Positions 17,039 through 25,741 are shown, counted from the first letter of the stretch. The stretch is DNA of 42,438 nucleotides from Patescibacteria group bacterium (GCA_018823885.1 JAHJHG010000001.1:1-42438), one strand, 5' to 3'. Numbers and translations: made by a program. The notes: generated by a model from the letters alone, not told the origin.

Positions 17039-19144
17039 ATGAGATTAAGAAAGATTGTTCCTGCTTTTTTTCTGGGCATTTTTTTGTTAGCCCTATCGTC
17101 TGGGTTGGCGCAAGCTGCCGCAGTTTTCGTTACCGGCAAGGCAAAAGTCTTAAACACGGACAATAGTTATCTCGACTTCACCAACTATAACAGCAACGTC
17201 ACTGTTGATAACGCCACTGGTAATTTCTCCGGTTACGCCTTTTTGGAAGACTTGGGCTGGATCGCTTTTGGGACAACAGATAACTCGCTTGGGCCGGTGA
17301 ATGTCAACTTAACCAACGGGGCGGTTACGGGCAAGGCAAAATCGCTCAATACCAGCGCCTATGTTGACTTTACCAATTACAGTAGTAATGTTACTGCCAA
17401 CATTACTACTGGCGTTTTTACCGGCTACGTATTTTCTGAAGATATGGGCTGGCTTAACTTTTCCTATACCGGTGTTTCTGCTTCATCTACCCTTGATGCG
17501 GTAGCACCTTTGTCTTTTGACTTAGACAGCCCGGGAGACAACAATTACACTAATTCTGAAAGGCCGACTTTTAAGTGGAAATCAACCACCGATGCCACTT
17601 CGGGACTCTCTAGCTACAGTATTGAGGTGGACAATGGCGACACTGGCGATTTTTCTCTTGACAGCATTCCTGTTTCGCGAACAACAGACTATGAAACAAC
17701 AAAGTATCTTGCCCATTACGAGAATTTTTCGGATTCCGACTCATCCAATAACTACATTTCTGCCTATTCTAAGTCAACCACCGAATGGGGGGACAATAAT
17801 AACGACGGCAAGCTCAAAGAGGGAAAGCGAACATGGAAGGTAAAAGCTAAAGATGGTGTCGGTAACGAGCGGATTGAGTCCCGAACCCTTTTTGTCGACA
17901 GAACCGGACCTAGTGCGGCATTTATTCAAGTTAATAGTTCTCCCCTTGCTGATAACTTGGCGACGCTGGACACTACCCCCACAATTTTTGGGAGAGTGAC
18001 CGATCCTTTAGCCGGAGATAAGGCTGAAAATAAAGTGGCTTCGGGACCAAGAAGTGTTGAGATAAAACTCGAGAAAAAGAACTTTTCTGGTCTGTATGAT
18101 TTACACAGTTTAGTAACGGTTAACTTTACCGAAAGCTACTGGAGTAATACCGGAGCCAAGATTACCGATAATAATAAAAACACAGCTGATAAATATTCCA
18201 CTTTCTCTTTTACCCCAAGCGAAAGCCTAGGTCTAGGAACTTACAGAGTAACTATTACCGGTAAAGACAACGCTGGTAACACCGGGGCTTCAACCTCGTT
18301 TAGCTTAAGAATAACTACTTTGGCAAAGATTGTGCCTCCGGAAGAAAAAGAAGTCATCGAAGAAGTGAAGGAAAAGCCGGAGACAGTAGTTGAAGTACCG
18401 GCCGAGGAAGCTCAAGCTGTTCAAAATTTTATTTCTCAGGTCTTTGACAACCTTAGAAATATCTATTGGAATGTGGTTGACGCCACAAAAACAGACATTA
18501 GCTATATTGCCAGTTTATGGCAAGGTTATGCCGACTTTATGCACATTACAAATCAAAAAGCCCTGGCTTTTATCGGCAGACAGCTGATTGGTGCGGGACA
18601 GTTTATTGCTAACTCCTATAACGCTCTTGCCCAAAAAGCGCCTGGGGCAATGGGTAAAACCATGCTTGCATTCAGAAATGCTGTGCAAACTTCGGCAGAC
18701 GCCATAGCTTACGCTTTTAGATCCAACGCCGGCACCATAACTGACGCTACAAAAGGCGGTCGAGAGACGATTGTCTATTACTTGAGTCCAGCAGTTAGAT
18801 CAGTCGGCCAATTTGCCTATAGTCAGCAAGTAAAACTTTTATCTATTGCCGAGATCCTCTTTGATAAGAATCCGACGGTAATCTCTAACGTAAAGGTAGC
18901 TGAAGTTGGCAAAGATTATGCAGTTATCACCTGGGAAACCAATCACTATACTACAAACAATAAGATAAATTATGGAGAAACCTTATCATACGGGCAGGAC
19001 GTCCTCTCTCAAGAAAGAGCTCGTCATCATGAGTTCAAAATTATTGGTCTTGAGGGGAATAAAAAATACTTTTTTGAGGTCATGAGCCAAAACAAGAATT
19101 ATGTTTACGATGCTCACCACGAGTTTACAACACTGCCAGAATAA
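17039..19144 (+). CDS. Large secreted adhesin-like protein with repeated N-terminal module and FnIII-type C-terminus
   Basis: The product is 701 aa with a signal peptide (cleavage near AQAAA). Two copies of a module of about 62 residues follow (VTGKAK-LNT, DFTNYNSNVT, GYAFLEDLGWIAF and their second versions). Next come two Ig-like beta domains (about 160-430), one with DGVGNERIESRTLFVDRTGP. A Glu/Val-rich linker leads to a long helical stretch (about 455-610), and an FnIII domain (about 620-701) completes it. No membrane anchor is seen at the C-terminus. Probably an extracellular binding protein; the ligand is unknown. Confidence 0.65.
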   Translation: MRLRKIVPAFFLGIFLLALSSGLAQAAAVFVTGKAKVLNTDNSYLDFTNYNSNVTVDNATGNFSGYAFLEDLGWIAFGTTDNSLGPVNVNLTNGAVTGKAKSLNTSAYVDFTNYSSNVTANITTGVFTGYVFSEDMGWLNFSYTGVSASSTLDAVAPLSFDLDSPGDNNYTNSERPTFKWKSTTDATSGLSSYSIEVDNGDTGDFSLDSIPVSRTTDYETTKYLAHYENFSDSDSSNNYISAYSKSTTEWGDNNNDGKLKEGKRTWKVKAKDGVGNERIESRTLFVDRTGPSAAFIQVNSSPLADNLATLDTTPTIFGRVTDPLAGDKAENKVASGPRSVEIKLEKKNFSGLYDLHSLVTVNFTESYWSNTGAKITDNNKNTADKYSTFSFTPSESLGLGTYRVTITGKDNAGNTGASTSFSLRITTLAKIVPPEEKEVIEEVKEKPETVVEVPAEEAQAVQNFISQVFDNLRNIYWNVVDATKTDISYIASLWQGYADFMHITNQKALAFIGRQLIGAGQFIANSYNALAQKAPGAMGKTMLAFRNAVQTSADAIAYAFRSNAGTITDATKGGRETIVYYLSPAVRSVGQFAYSQQVKLLSIAEILFDKNPTVISNVKVAEVGKDYAVITWETNHYTTNNKINYGETLSYGQDVLSQERARHHEFKIIGLEGNKKYFFEVMSQNKNYVYDAHHEFTTLPE

Positions 19145-19454
19145 AGTTTATGTTTAATCCAGCTAAAAATATGATATATGCAAAACAAATGTTTTTAAAG
19201 GCTCCTACTTTTTTTATTGATTTGGTGGTAAATTAATTGTTTATAATACTTATAGGTGAGTTAATTATCGCTTCACCTGGAAGATAATTCTTCTTGATTG
19301 ACGGAATTAAACATAAACTCTAAAATAATTTCTTAACTTCTAATTGCACATCTGCCTTTGCTCGTCAAGGGTTTCCGTTTCACTCCAATAAACTTCGCTT
19401 CGCTTCGCCCTTGACTTCACTTCGGCATCTGTGCGGTGACTCCAGTAAGGAGGC
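19145..19454 (+). other. 310-bp gene-free region: probable promoter and structured leader
   Basis: A perfect TATAAT is present at 19242-19247 with an imperfect -35. Downstream is a small stem AGGTGA/TCACCT (about 19254-19280), then a long nested inverted repeat (19346-19434) and a Shine-Dalgarno AAGGAGG (19447-19453). No reading frame looks protein-like. It is read here as the roughly 200-nt leader of the gene at 19455. Confidence 0.45.
19346..19434 (+). ncRNA. Nested inverted repeat, structured leader RNA candidate
   Basis: The outer arms pair GCACA (19346-19350) with TGTGC (19430-19434) and TGCC with GGCA across a 2-nt internal mismatch. The inner arms GTCAAGGG (19364-19371) and CCCTTGAC (19408-19415) pair perfectly over 8 bp. 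The apical part contains a CGCTT repeat. It lies just before a ribosome site, so it may control translation. It matches no riboswitch class I can recognise. Confidence 0.4.
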
Positions 19455-19694
19455 ATGGCCTCCAAAAATAAATTTATGAAGAAACTGATTCAGACGGCGA
19501 CATTCGGAGTTGAAGAGTTTGAGATGAAACCCGAGGCGAATTACAAACCCAGAATTTCCGCCGAGCACCTCTGTCTTTTGTGGGCGCTTAAAAGAAAAAC
19601 CAAAAAACCTATTACCAAATTGGTTGCTGAAGCACTGGACTCTTATTTAGAAAATGCGGATTGGAATTTTGGGAAAGGGGGTGAAAAAAGATAA
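19455..19694 (+). CDS. Small basic protein, possible DNA-binding regulator
   Basis: The 79-aa product has a Lys-rich N-terminus. A C-terminal part (ISAEHLCLLWALKRKTKKPITKL and VAEALDSYLENA) looks like the two helices of a ribbon-helix-helix protein, though this is not certain. The Shine-Dalgarno AAGGAGG is only one base from the ATG; another ATG lies at 19476, 22 nt from it, so the start is uncertain. It precedes DUF2958 and may belong to the mobile element. Confidence 0.45.
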   Translation: MASKNKFMKKLIQTATFGVEEFEMKPEANYKPRISAEHLCLLWALKRKTKKPITKLVAEALDSYLENADWNFGKGGEKR

Positions 19695-19723
19695 ACTTAC
19701 TGACAAAGAAAATCCGCCGTAAA

Positions 19724-19990
19724 TTGCCGGAGGTATACTCCACCCAATACGGAAAAGATCCGAAAGTCTTTTGTAAATTTTTCCTGCCGATGACCGACTG
19801 GACCTGGTATGTTACCGAGTTTGACGGCAAAGATTTATTTTTCGGTTACGTTGTCGGAGATTACCGCGAGCTTGGCTATTTCAGACTTTCAGAGCTTGCC
19901 GGTATTGAGGGTCCTTACGGGTTAGGAGTAGAAAGAGATTTGTATTTTGACCCCCAACCTCTTTCCGAAATTAAAAAACTTCATGAATGA
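19724..19990 (+). CDS. DUF2958 domain protein
   Basis: The product is 88 aa from a TTG start and carries the DUF2958 core: KFFLPMTDWTWYVTEFDG, DLFFGYVVG, ELGYFRLSEL and RDLYFDPQPL. Family members usually begin about eight residues earlier with LLTK. Here that segment (NLLTKKIRRKLP) is encoded in frame upstream but has no ATG, GTG or TTG before an in-frame stop at 19682. An A6 run (19684-19689) sits at exactly this point. Either a non-standard start, a frameshift from the gene before, or a one-base sequence error would explain it. DUF2958 genes are common on plasmids and conjugative elements. Confidence 0.65.
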   Translation: MPEVYSTQYGKDPKVFCKFFLPMTDWTWYVTEFDGKDLFFGYVVGDYRELGYFRLSELAGIEGPYGLGVERDLYFDPQPLSEIKKLHE

Positions 19991-19996
19991 CAAACG

Positions 19997-20022
19997 GCCT
20001 GCTGCCGAAATTGGCAGCAGGC
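19997..20022. terminator. Hairpin between convergent genes
   Basis: A perfect 10-bp stem GCCTGCTGCC/GGCAGCAGGC with a 6-nt loop lies between the converging DUF2958 and replication-relaxation genes; its last base touches the minus-strand stop codon. There is no strong T-run on either side, so termination may be factor-assisted. Confidence 0.55.
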
Positions 20023-20810
20023 TAATCTTCAATTTCTTCGACTTTTTGCCAGACTTCCTTTTTCATTCCTGATTTATTTATTTTCTTGGTTGTAGTTAAA
20101 AAGAATTGGATGCTGTCATCAAATTGCTCTTCCGCTGTTTCTTTTATGAACTTATTTAAAAATCCTAGCATTTGCTTGTTGGGGCAAACCAAAAGTATTG
20201 TGGGAAAAGGGTGTTTGGTAGTTTTCTCCCAGACATTGCTTTCATAATGATTAAAATATCTAAAAATACGATGCCGCAAGGCATAACGGGGAGTACCTTT
20301 TTGAAAAGCCTCCAAGAAATATCTTCTGGTTAGGCCTTTGTCTTCTTCGACGGCAAAATATAAGTCGGGCATGGGTTCGGGAAGATAATTATGTTCTGCC
20401 AGATCTGTTTTGGTAAAAAAGTGAAGTTTTGATTTATTTTCAGAAGCCAAGGAGTTTAAATGAAAATAGATATCGGCCAGGAAGAGATTGTGTTTAATAA
20501 AGGATTTTGAACGAAGTTTTTCTCTGTAAATACGGTTTAATAATGATTTGCTTATATCTTTTTGCTCTTTCAATACTTGTATAGCTTTGGTGTTAAGAAA
20601 ATATACAGCTGGTTTTGTGTTTTCCCCGAATTTCCGGGAGTAAATTCTGCCTATGAATCTCTTTTCAACCAAGTCTTTAAGCCAGGAATTAATTCTACTG
20701 TAGTCTTTGTGATTCAGGAAGTTTTGAATATGGTATCTATTTAGAAATCGAAATCTATATAGAAGAATGAGTATCTCAATTTGTTTAGAGGTTAGTGAAG
20801 GGAGTTTCAT
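20022..20810 (-). CDS. Replication-relaxation family protein
   Basis: The product is 262 aa. The N-terminus has a winged-helix pattern (LTSKQIEILILLYRFRFLNR, then a short second helix and RIYSRKFG.NTKPAVYFLN), followed by a C-terminal alpha/beta domain. This matches the replication-relaxation family found on conjugative plasmids and ICEs beside coupling-protein genes, as here. It probably acts at the origin of transfer or replication. A TAGAAT box (20861-20856) lies 45 nt upstream of the ATG. Confidence 0.65.
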   Translation of the reverse strand: MKLPSLTSKQIEILILLYRFRFLNRYHIQNFLNHKDYSRINSWLKDLVEKRFIGRIYSRKFGENTKPAVYFLNTKAIQVLKEQKDISKSLLNRIYREKLRSKSFIKHNLFLADIYFHLNSLASENKSKLHFFTKTDLAEHNYLPEPMPDLYFAVEEDKGLTRRYFLEAFQKGTPRYALRHRIFRYFNHYESNVWEKTTKHPFPTILLVCPNKQMLGFLNKFIKETAEEQFDDSIQFFLTTTKKINKSGMKKEVWQKVEEIED

Positions 20811-20959
20811 ATTAATGTAGACAGAGGACAGGGGTATTTATCTTAAGGTCCTGCTATTCTACCATCCCTTCTCCTTCTTTAGAAGGGAAAAGAAGTAAAG
20901 GAATTTAGAAAGTTAGCCTTGAATTTAATCAATTTTTGCCCCAGAGCGCTAGGACAATT

Positions 20960-23575
20960 TTACGGAAGAATATCGCCAGGTTGAGACTCGGTTACAAGTT
21001 TGGGAATAAGTCTTTTATCGGACCTTACAGATGTGTTTTTCCGCTTAGTATAAGGGACCGTATAAAGCTTCCGAGAAAGCTCCTTTATCCTGCCTACCCT
21101 CTTTTCATCAATATTAATTTCCACAGGAGTCGTTATTCCGGAAAAAGGCTCTTCCGGGTCAAGGGCATTTATCTTTGCATAAAAATTAAATGACGGTAAA
21201 TTGGCTATCTCGCCCTGCTGGACGTAAGGAATAAACTGAGGAAGAATCAGTTTCTCATCCTCCGGGTTTGCGGTACGAAAACAAATAATAGTACCTACGT
21301 TTGCCAGGGTTACATTTATCAAGGATTTGTCTTGCAGCTGGGAGGTCGTCTGGTGGGCAAGGATTGCATTAAGCTTATACTTCCTTGCCTCCGAAAGAAT
21401 CTGGGCAAAGGCCGGTGTAGCAAAACTTTGAAACTCATCTACATAAAGATAAAAGTCTTTTCTTTTCTCGTCGGCAATCCTTGCTCTTTTAAGCGCCGCG
21501 AGCTGGATTTTTGTCATTATTAAAACTCCAAATACTTCTGAAGAATCTTCGCCTATTTTTCCTTTGGATATATCGCAAAGCAATATCTTTCCTGAAGAAA
21601 GAATTTCATCAAAATTAATGCTTGATTTTTCCTGATCCAAAATTCTTTTGGCAGTAGGGGAGAAAAGAAACCTTCCGATTTTATTGGTAATAGGAGAAAT
21701 CATTTTTACCTTTTGAAAATCGCCGGCTTTGGCAAATTCGTATCTCCAAAAGTCCCTCAAGTTTTCGTCTTCAAGAGTGCTGACCACTTTCTTGCGGTAT
21801 GGAGCGTTTATTAAAAGTTTATAAACTGTAAAGAGAGTGGGATTTTCCGTTGTAAAAGCGGTGTGAATTGTATTTCTTAAGATATATTCCATTCTGGGAC
21901 CGGAATACCTTTCGGAATAGATTTTGTGAAAAAGTGAAATAATACTTTCCGTTAAATACTCTTTTTCTCTTAAGGCGTCGTCTTCTTCTAAGTTGGGGGT
22001 AAGTTCAAGCAAATTCAACCCGACAGGGTGACTGACGTCATCGGGATTAAAGTAAATAACATCTTTTACTCTGTTATCAGGAATACAGGGAAGAATTTTA
22101 TCTATTAACTCTCCATGCGGGTCAAGAACACAAAGACCTTTCCCGTTTTTAATATCCTGGCTAATCATTGATAAAAGAAGCGTTGACTTGCCGGTGCCTG
22201 TTGCCCCCAGAATGTACATATGTCTTCTTCTTTCTTCCAGGCTTAAGCCTATCTTTGTTGTGCTGCCTCCGTAAGTATTTTTGGCAAAGATAACATCCAA
22301 ATTATTGGCTTTCTTTAAAGAAATGGGGGCCGGTAGTTGCTTGCTGTGCAATTTAATCAGGTCTTCCGTTTTGGTTGTGCTCGTAAAGGGAAGGTGGTAA
22401 ATATCGGAAACTTCCGAAGTCGACAGGACCGAGTTTCCGAAAAATCCCAAAAGCCTGTTTTCAAACATAAAAGCCTTCAGGCGCTTTACCAGACTTGACT
22501 TGGCATTCAGATACGGAACCAGAGACTGGTAGCCTAAATTATTGAAGGTGGAAAGAGCCGAGATAAAACCTCTTGCTCTTTTTTGCATTTTTTCCTTATT
22601 GCTGCCGACAACCAAAAGCCTGAGTGAGGCGGTAAAAAGCGGCTGATCCAGCTTCTCTTTAACCATTTCCTCCAGCTCTTCTTGATAGGCGTTGCTGGTT
22701 TTCTTGGCTTTGGCAAAAGGCAGTTTCAAAAAAGGACCTTCTTTACCTTCTGTTACTATAAATACCAGAAAACCAACGGGAAGAAGCACCAAATAGGCAA
22801 ACAAGTTAAAAATAAATTTTAGGGAGGAGAAAAGGGTTTTTCTGGACTTAAGTTCCCTCAAGCTGGTTACCAAATCGCTGTTTGTGAATATAAGGTTGGT
22901 AATTTCCTTAATATCGTTTACTACACTTTTCCCTGCCGGAGAGGCGACAATTTGGAATGACACAAGCTCATTTTTTGAGACTTTTGTCATACTTCCCGTT
23001 ATATAAGCAATGGGGTCGTGTTCTTCAAGAAGCCTTTGGTTTTTAAGGGGGTAGGCAAAGTGGTTTGAGAGCTTAAAATCAACTATCTTGGCCGTTTGCT
23101 TTGTCTTAAGATTTGCGGGGGCATAATCGCTGACCTTTCTGACGCTTAGACCCGACAGGTAAGAAAGAAGGGTTCTTTTTACAAGTTCCGAATCCTCTTC
23201 CGGTATGCGGATTAAATACCTTATGCCTTCTTTTTTGGTAGATACTATCTCAAAAGAATAGCTTTTGTGACTGTCAAAAAGCTTTTCAAGAAAAGTCTGA
23301 TGTTTTACCAAGCCGTGAATTAAGTTGAAAAGCTGCTGGGTGGAAAAAGAGCTTTGCAGGGTTTCCTGCAAGGGTTTAACCTCAAAAAGGACATATTTAT
23401 GCCCAACCCTTCTCCTAAGCAGTAAAAGCTTGCCTAGAGCGTACAGGAGAACCAGCAGAAGTAAACCTACAATAAGGCTGTAGGCTAAAACGGAGAATTT
23501 TTCTGGATGAAGAAGCAGAATGGATGGAAGTTTGATTTTGAAGATATCCGTTGTCAGTAAGCTAAAACTACTCAT
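20960..23575 (-). CDS. VirD4/TraG-like coupling ATPase
   Basis: The 871-aa product has an N-terminal membrane helix (about 27-53), a second one (about 252-275) and a C-terminal RecA-like ATPase. Walker A is GATGTGKST (457-465) and Walker B is FYLYVDEFQSF (708-718), followed by the HQTTSQL sensor. The last part resembles the TraD/TraG recognition region. Coupling proteins bring DNA and protein substrates to the VirB4-type channel, so it complements the T4SS operon at the left end, 20 kb away. A palindrome sits at its start. It is not overlapped by neighbours. Confidence 0.8.
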   Translation of the reverse strand: MSSFSLLTTDIFKIKLPSILLLHPEKFSVLAYSLIVGLLLLVLLYALGKLLLLRRRVGHKYVLFEVKPLQETLQSSFSTQQLFNLIHGLVKHQTFLEKLFDSHKSYSFEIVSTKKEGIRYLIRIPEEDSELVKRTLLSYLSGLSVRKVSDYAPANLKTKQTAKIVDFKLSNHFAYPLKNQRLLEEHDPIAYITGSMTKVSKNELVSFQIVASPAGKSVVNDIKEITNLIFTNSDLVTSLRELKSRKTLFSSLKFIFNLFAYLVLLPVGFLVFIVTEGKEGPFLKLPFAKAKKTSNAYQEELEEMVKEKLDQPLFTASLRLLVVGSNKEKMQKRARGFISALSTFNNLGYQSLVPYLNAKSSLVKRLKAFMFENRLLGFFGNSVLSTSEVSDIYHLPFTSTTKTEDLIKLHSKQLPAPISLKKANNLDVIFAKNTYGGSTTKIGLSLEERRRHMYILGATGTGKSTLLLSMISQDIKNGKGLCVLDPHGELIDKILPCIPDNRVKDVIYFNPDDVSHPVGLNLLELTPNLEEDDALREKEYLTESIISLFHKIYSERYSGPRMEYILRNTIHTAFTTENPTLFTVYKLLINAPYRKKVVSTLEDENLRDFWRYEFAKAGDFQKVKMISPITNKIGRFLFSPTAKRILDQEKSSINFDEILSSGKILLCDISKGKIGEDSSEVFGVLIMTKIQLAALKRARIADEKRKDFYLYVDEFQSFATPAFAQILSEARKYKLNAILAHQTTSQLQDKSLINVTLANVGTIICFRTANPEDEKLILPQFIPYVQQGEIANLPSFNFYAKINALDPEEPFSGITTPVEINIDEKRVGRIKELSRKLYTVPYTKRKNTSVRSDKRLIPKLVTESQPGDILP

Positions 23576-23578
23576 AAT

Positions 23579-23592
23579 TGCCTTTTAAGGCA
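23579..23592. promoter_or_regulatory. Palindrome beside the coupling-protein start
   Basis: TGCCTTTTAAGGCA is a perfect 14-bp palindrome ending 3 nt before the ATG at 23575 (minus strand). It overlaps the AAGG ribosome site, so it could be an operator or a translation-controlling hairpin. Confidence 0.4.
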
Positions 23593-23675
23593 GTGTTCTG
23601 AGACAGGATTTAAATGGAGTATACCAGCAATAGCTATTTTACGATAATTCTAACAATATTCATGCTCAGTAAGAC

Positions 23676-23722
23676 TTGACAACTATCCCTAAAAGGTTAT
23701 ATACTATCACTATACGGATAGT
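23676..23722 (+). promoter_or_regulatory. Recombinase-operon promoter with flanking operator repeats
   Basis: TTGACA (23676-23681) and TATACT (23700-23705) are separated by 18 bp. ACTATCC (23682-23688) and GGATAGT (23716-23722) form a perfect 7-bp inverted repeat around the -10. A third copy, ACTATC, lies at 23703-23708. This is the layout of a repressed promoter. Confidence 0.6.
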
Positions 23723-23741
23723 AAGGATTGGATAATAGCCT

Positions 23742-23990
23742 ATGACAAGAATAAGACGAGAATTAAGACAATCCGTTAACTCAGTTTCTAAAATAGATAT
23801 TTCAGATAAAGACCTTCTGAGAGCGAAAAGGACCCTCGGGCAGTTGGCCTCCCACTTCACGGACGGAGAAATAAAAGACATAGTTACGGAGACGCACTTC
23901 TTGGTTGAAACCTGGTTGGACGATTTCGAAAGGGAAGCCTTTGACGGTAAAACGTTAAAAGAACTTCTTTACGAAAGAAACAGAACATGA
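23742..23990 (+). CDS. Small protein preceding the serine recombinase
   Basis: The 82-aa product is highly charged and helical (RIRRELRQSV, then FTDGEIKDIVTETHFLVETWLDDFER). It overlaps the recombinase start by 4 bp (ATGA), so the two are translationally coupled. I do not recognise the family. It could be a directionality factor or the repressor acting at the repeats in the promoter; the gene order allows either. Confidence 0.55.
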   Translation: MTRIRRELRQSVNSVSKIDISDKDLLRAKRTLGQLASHFTDGEIKDIVTETHFLVETWLDDFEREAFDGKTLKELLYERNRT

Positions 23991-25564
23991 TCAAAGAATC
24001 CGATAACACGACAAAGACAGATAAGAAAGCCATCCTTTATTTGAGAGTGTCAACCGAAGAGCAGGTCGACAATTTCTCCTTAAACACCCAAGAAGACATT
24101 TGCCGAAAAGAGGCGCAGCGCAAAGGCTACGAGGTGGTCGAGGTCTTCAAAGAAGAAGGCAAATCTGCCAAAAACATCTACGGAAGACCTGTGTTGACCG
24201 AAATGCTCGTTTATTGCAAGAAAAACAAAAAGGCAATTGACGCTCTCTTTATCTACCGGCTTGACCGCTTATCGAGACAGACCTCCGACTATTTAGCCAT
24301 CAGAAAAAGTCTTATTGAGTCTGAGATAAAACTAATTTCGGCCACCGAACCGACTGGAATTTCGCCGACTGAGACACTACTTGAAACAATACTTGCGAGT
24401 TTTGCCCAACACGACAACGACGTTAGAAGCGAGAGAACCAAAAACGGCTTAAGAGCCAGGTTTTTGTCCGGTCTTGTTAATGGTAAGCCACCTCTGGGCT
24501 ATATCATGCAAGAAAGCCGAGCGGTAAAAGATCCAAAAACATGGGATAAAGTCAAAGAAGCCTGGGATCTCATGGCGACGGGCACCAAAAGCCTGCGTGA
24601 AATGGCAAAAATTATGAATAAGTGGGGCTTGAGTGCTAACCACGGAAAAAGTACATATAAGTTAAGGCCCCAGACCGTCCAGAGAATATTCAGACTCAAG
24701 TTCTATGCGGGCGTATTAACCTCAAACGTCTATCCGGAAGAGGTGAAAGGTCAACACGGCCCGATGATCACAGAAGAGCAGTTTTACAAAGTCCAAAGTA
24801 TTCTTGACGGCCGATGCGTGAATAAAGTGCCGACGCCGAAAAGAGCCCACCTAAATACGGACTTTCCCTTAAGAAGGGTAGTCAAATGCGCTAAATGCGG
24901 CGTCGGTCTAACCGCCGGCTGGAGCAAGGGTAGAAGCGCCCGATACCCTTATTATCGCTGTGCCGGCAAGTGCAACAACACCTCAATCAGGGCAGGGGAG
25001 TTAGATAGCGCCATGATCCAACTGCTTAAAGAAATAACTCCCAAAGAAGAATGTCTCGAGCTTTTTACGCAATACATTAAAGAGGAATACAACGAGCGCC
25101 TGGCCGATCTAAGAAAGAGGAAAAACGAAGCCGATGAAGAAATCCAAAAGCTTTTGGATATAAGAAAAGTGTTGGTTGAAAAGAACTTGCTCGGTATTTA
25201 TACGGACGAGATCTTCAAAGAGCAAAACGCGACGCTGGAAAAAAAGATCGCCAAAGCCCAGGTGGCCAAGGCCGATTCGACGCTGGAAAAATACGACATT
25301 AACAAACTTACGGCTTTTATGAAAGGATTGCTTACGGATTTGGGGAAAACGTATAAAAGATCAACCACTACCCAGGCTAAAGCGCTAATTGGTTCAATCT
25401 TCCCTTCCGGGCTGGCCTGGAACTACAATGGTGGATTGAACCACCAGATTAACCCGATATATCGGACAATTCTTGACTTTGACGGGAGGGGAGTCCCTTC
25501 TGGGGTGACTGACGGGGATCGAACCCGCAACCTTCTGTTCCACAAACAGACGCTCTGCCATTGA
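23987..25564 (+). CDS. Large serine recombinase (integrase/resolvase family)
   Basis: The product is 525 aa. The catalytic domain has YLRVSTEEQ (nucleophile S22) and IYRLDRLSRQ. The recombinase domain follows (GLVNGKPPLGY), then a zinc ribbon (CAKCGVG and YRCAGKC, about 300-335), a coiled-coil segment (about 365-425) and a C-terminal part. All catalytic Arg-containing motifs look intact. The last codons and the stop lie inside tRNA-His, read on the other strand, so the native C-terminus may have been shorter. This is the likely integration enzyme of the conjugative-type element to its left. Confidence 0.88.
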   Translation: MIKESDNTTKTDKKAILYLRVSTEEQVDNFSLNTQEDICRKEAQRKGYEVVEVFKEEGKSAKNIYGRPVLTEMLVYCKKNKKAIDALFIYRLDRLSRQTSDYLAIRKSLIESEIKLISATEPTGISPTETLLETILASFAQHDNDVRSERTKNGLRARFLSGLVNGKPPLGYIMQESRAVKDPKTWDKVKEAWDLMATGTKSLREMAKIMNKWGLSANHGKSTYKLRPQTVQRIFRLKFYAGVLTSNVYPEEVKGQHGPMITEEQFYKVQSILDGRCVNKVPTPKRAHLNTDFPLRRVVKCAKCGVGLTAGWSKGRSARYPYYRCAGKCNNTSIRAGELDSAMIQLLKEITPKEECLELFTQYIKEEYNERLADLRKRKNEADEEIQKLLDIRKVLVEKNLLGIYTDEIFKEQNATLEKKIAKAQVAKADSTLEKYDINKLTAFMKGLLTDLGKTYKRSTTTQAKALIGSIFPSGLAWNYNGGLNHQINPIYRTILDFDGRGVPSGVTDGDRTRNLLFHKQTLCH

Positions 25565-25576
25565 GCTACAGCCACC
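25504..25576 (-). tRNA. tRNA-His(GTG)
   Basis: A full cloverleaf with anticodon GTG and the extra 5' G opposite a C discriminator, as required for histidyl-tRNA. CCA is not encoded. The serine recombinase gene ends inside it on the opposite strand. Confidence 0.93.
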
Positions 25577-25589
25577 ATATATTACTTTG

Positions 25590-25663
25590 AGCGGGAGAAG
25601 GGTCTCGAACCCTCGACCTTCAGTTTGGAAAACTGATGCTCTAACCAACTGAGCTACTCCCGC
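25590..25663 (-). tRNA. tRNA-Gly(TCC)
   Basis: A cloverleaf with acceptor GCGGGAG/CTCCCGC, anticodon loop TTTCCAA and a normal T-arm. It is in the same minus-strand cluster as tRNA-Leu, tRNA-Pro and tRNA-His. Confidence 0.93.
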
Positions 25664-25668
25664 TTGTG

Positions 25669-25741
25669 TCGGAGTGCCCGGACTCGAACCGGGGGCCTCC
25701 TCGTCCCAAACGAGGCGCGCTACCAACTGCGCCACACTCCG
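25669..25741 (-). tRNA. tRNA-Pro(TGG)
   Basis: A cloverleaf with acceptor CGGAGTG/CACTCCG and anticodon loop TTTGGGA. CCA is not encoded. Confidence 0.93.

Noticed and set aside
20936-21193. Plus-strand frame inside the coupling-protein gene
   Set aside because: It is fully antisense to a well-supported ATPase gene and has no ribosome site.
23987-25564. The serine recombinase as the enzyme moving the cassettes
   Set aside because: It lies 7 kb away behind tRNA genes in a separate element, and no sequence like the cassette repeat was seen near it. A tyrosine-type enzyme encoded elsewhere is at least as likely, so no link is claimed.
25394-25735. Long frame through the minus-strand tRNA cluster
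   Set aside because: The frame translates tRNA sequence (typical GSSPGTPT- and SMAERLFVEQ-like strings) and has no start context.
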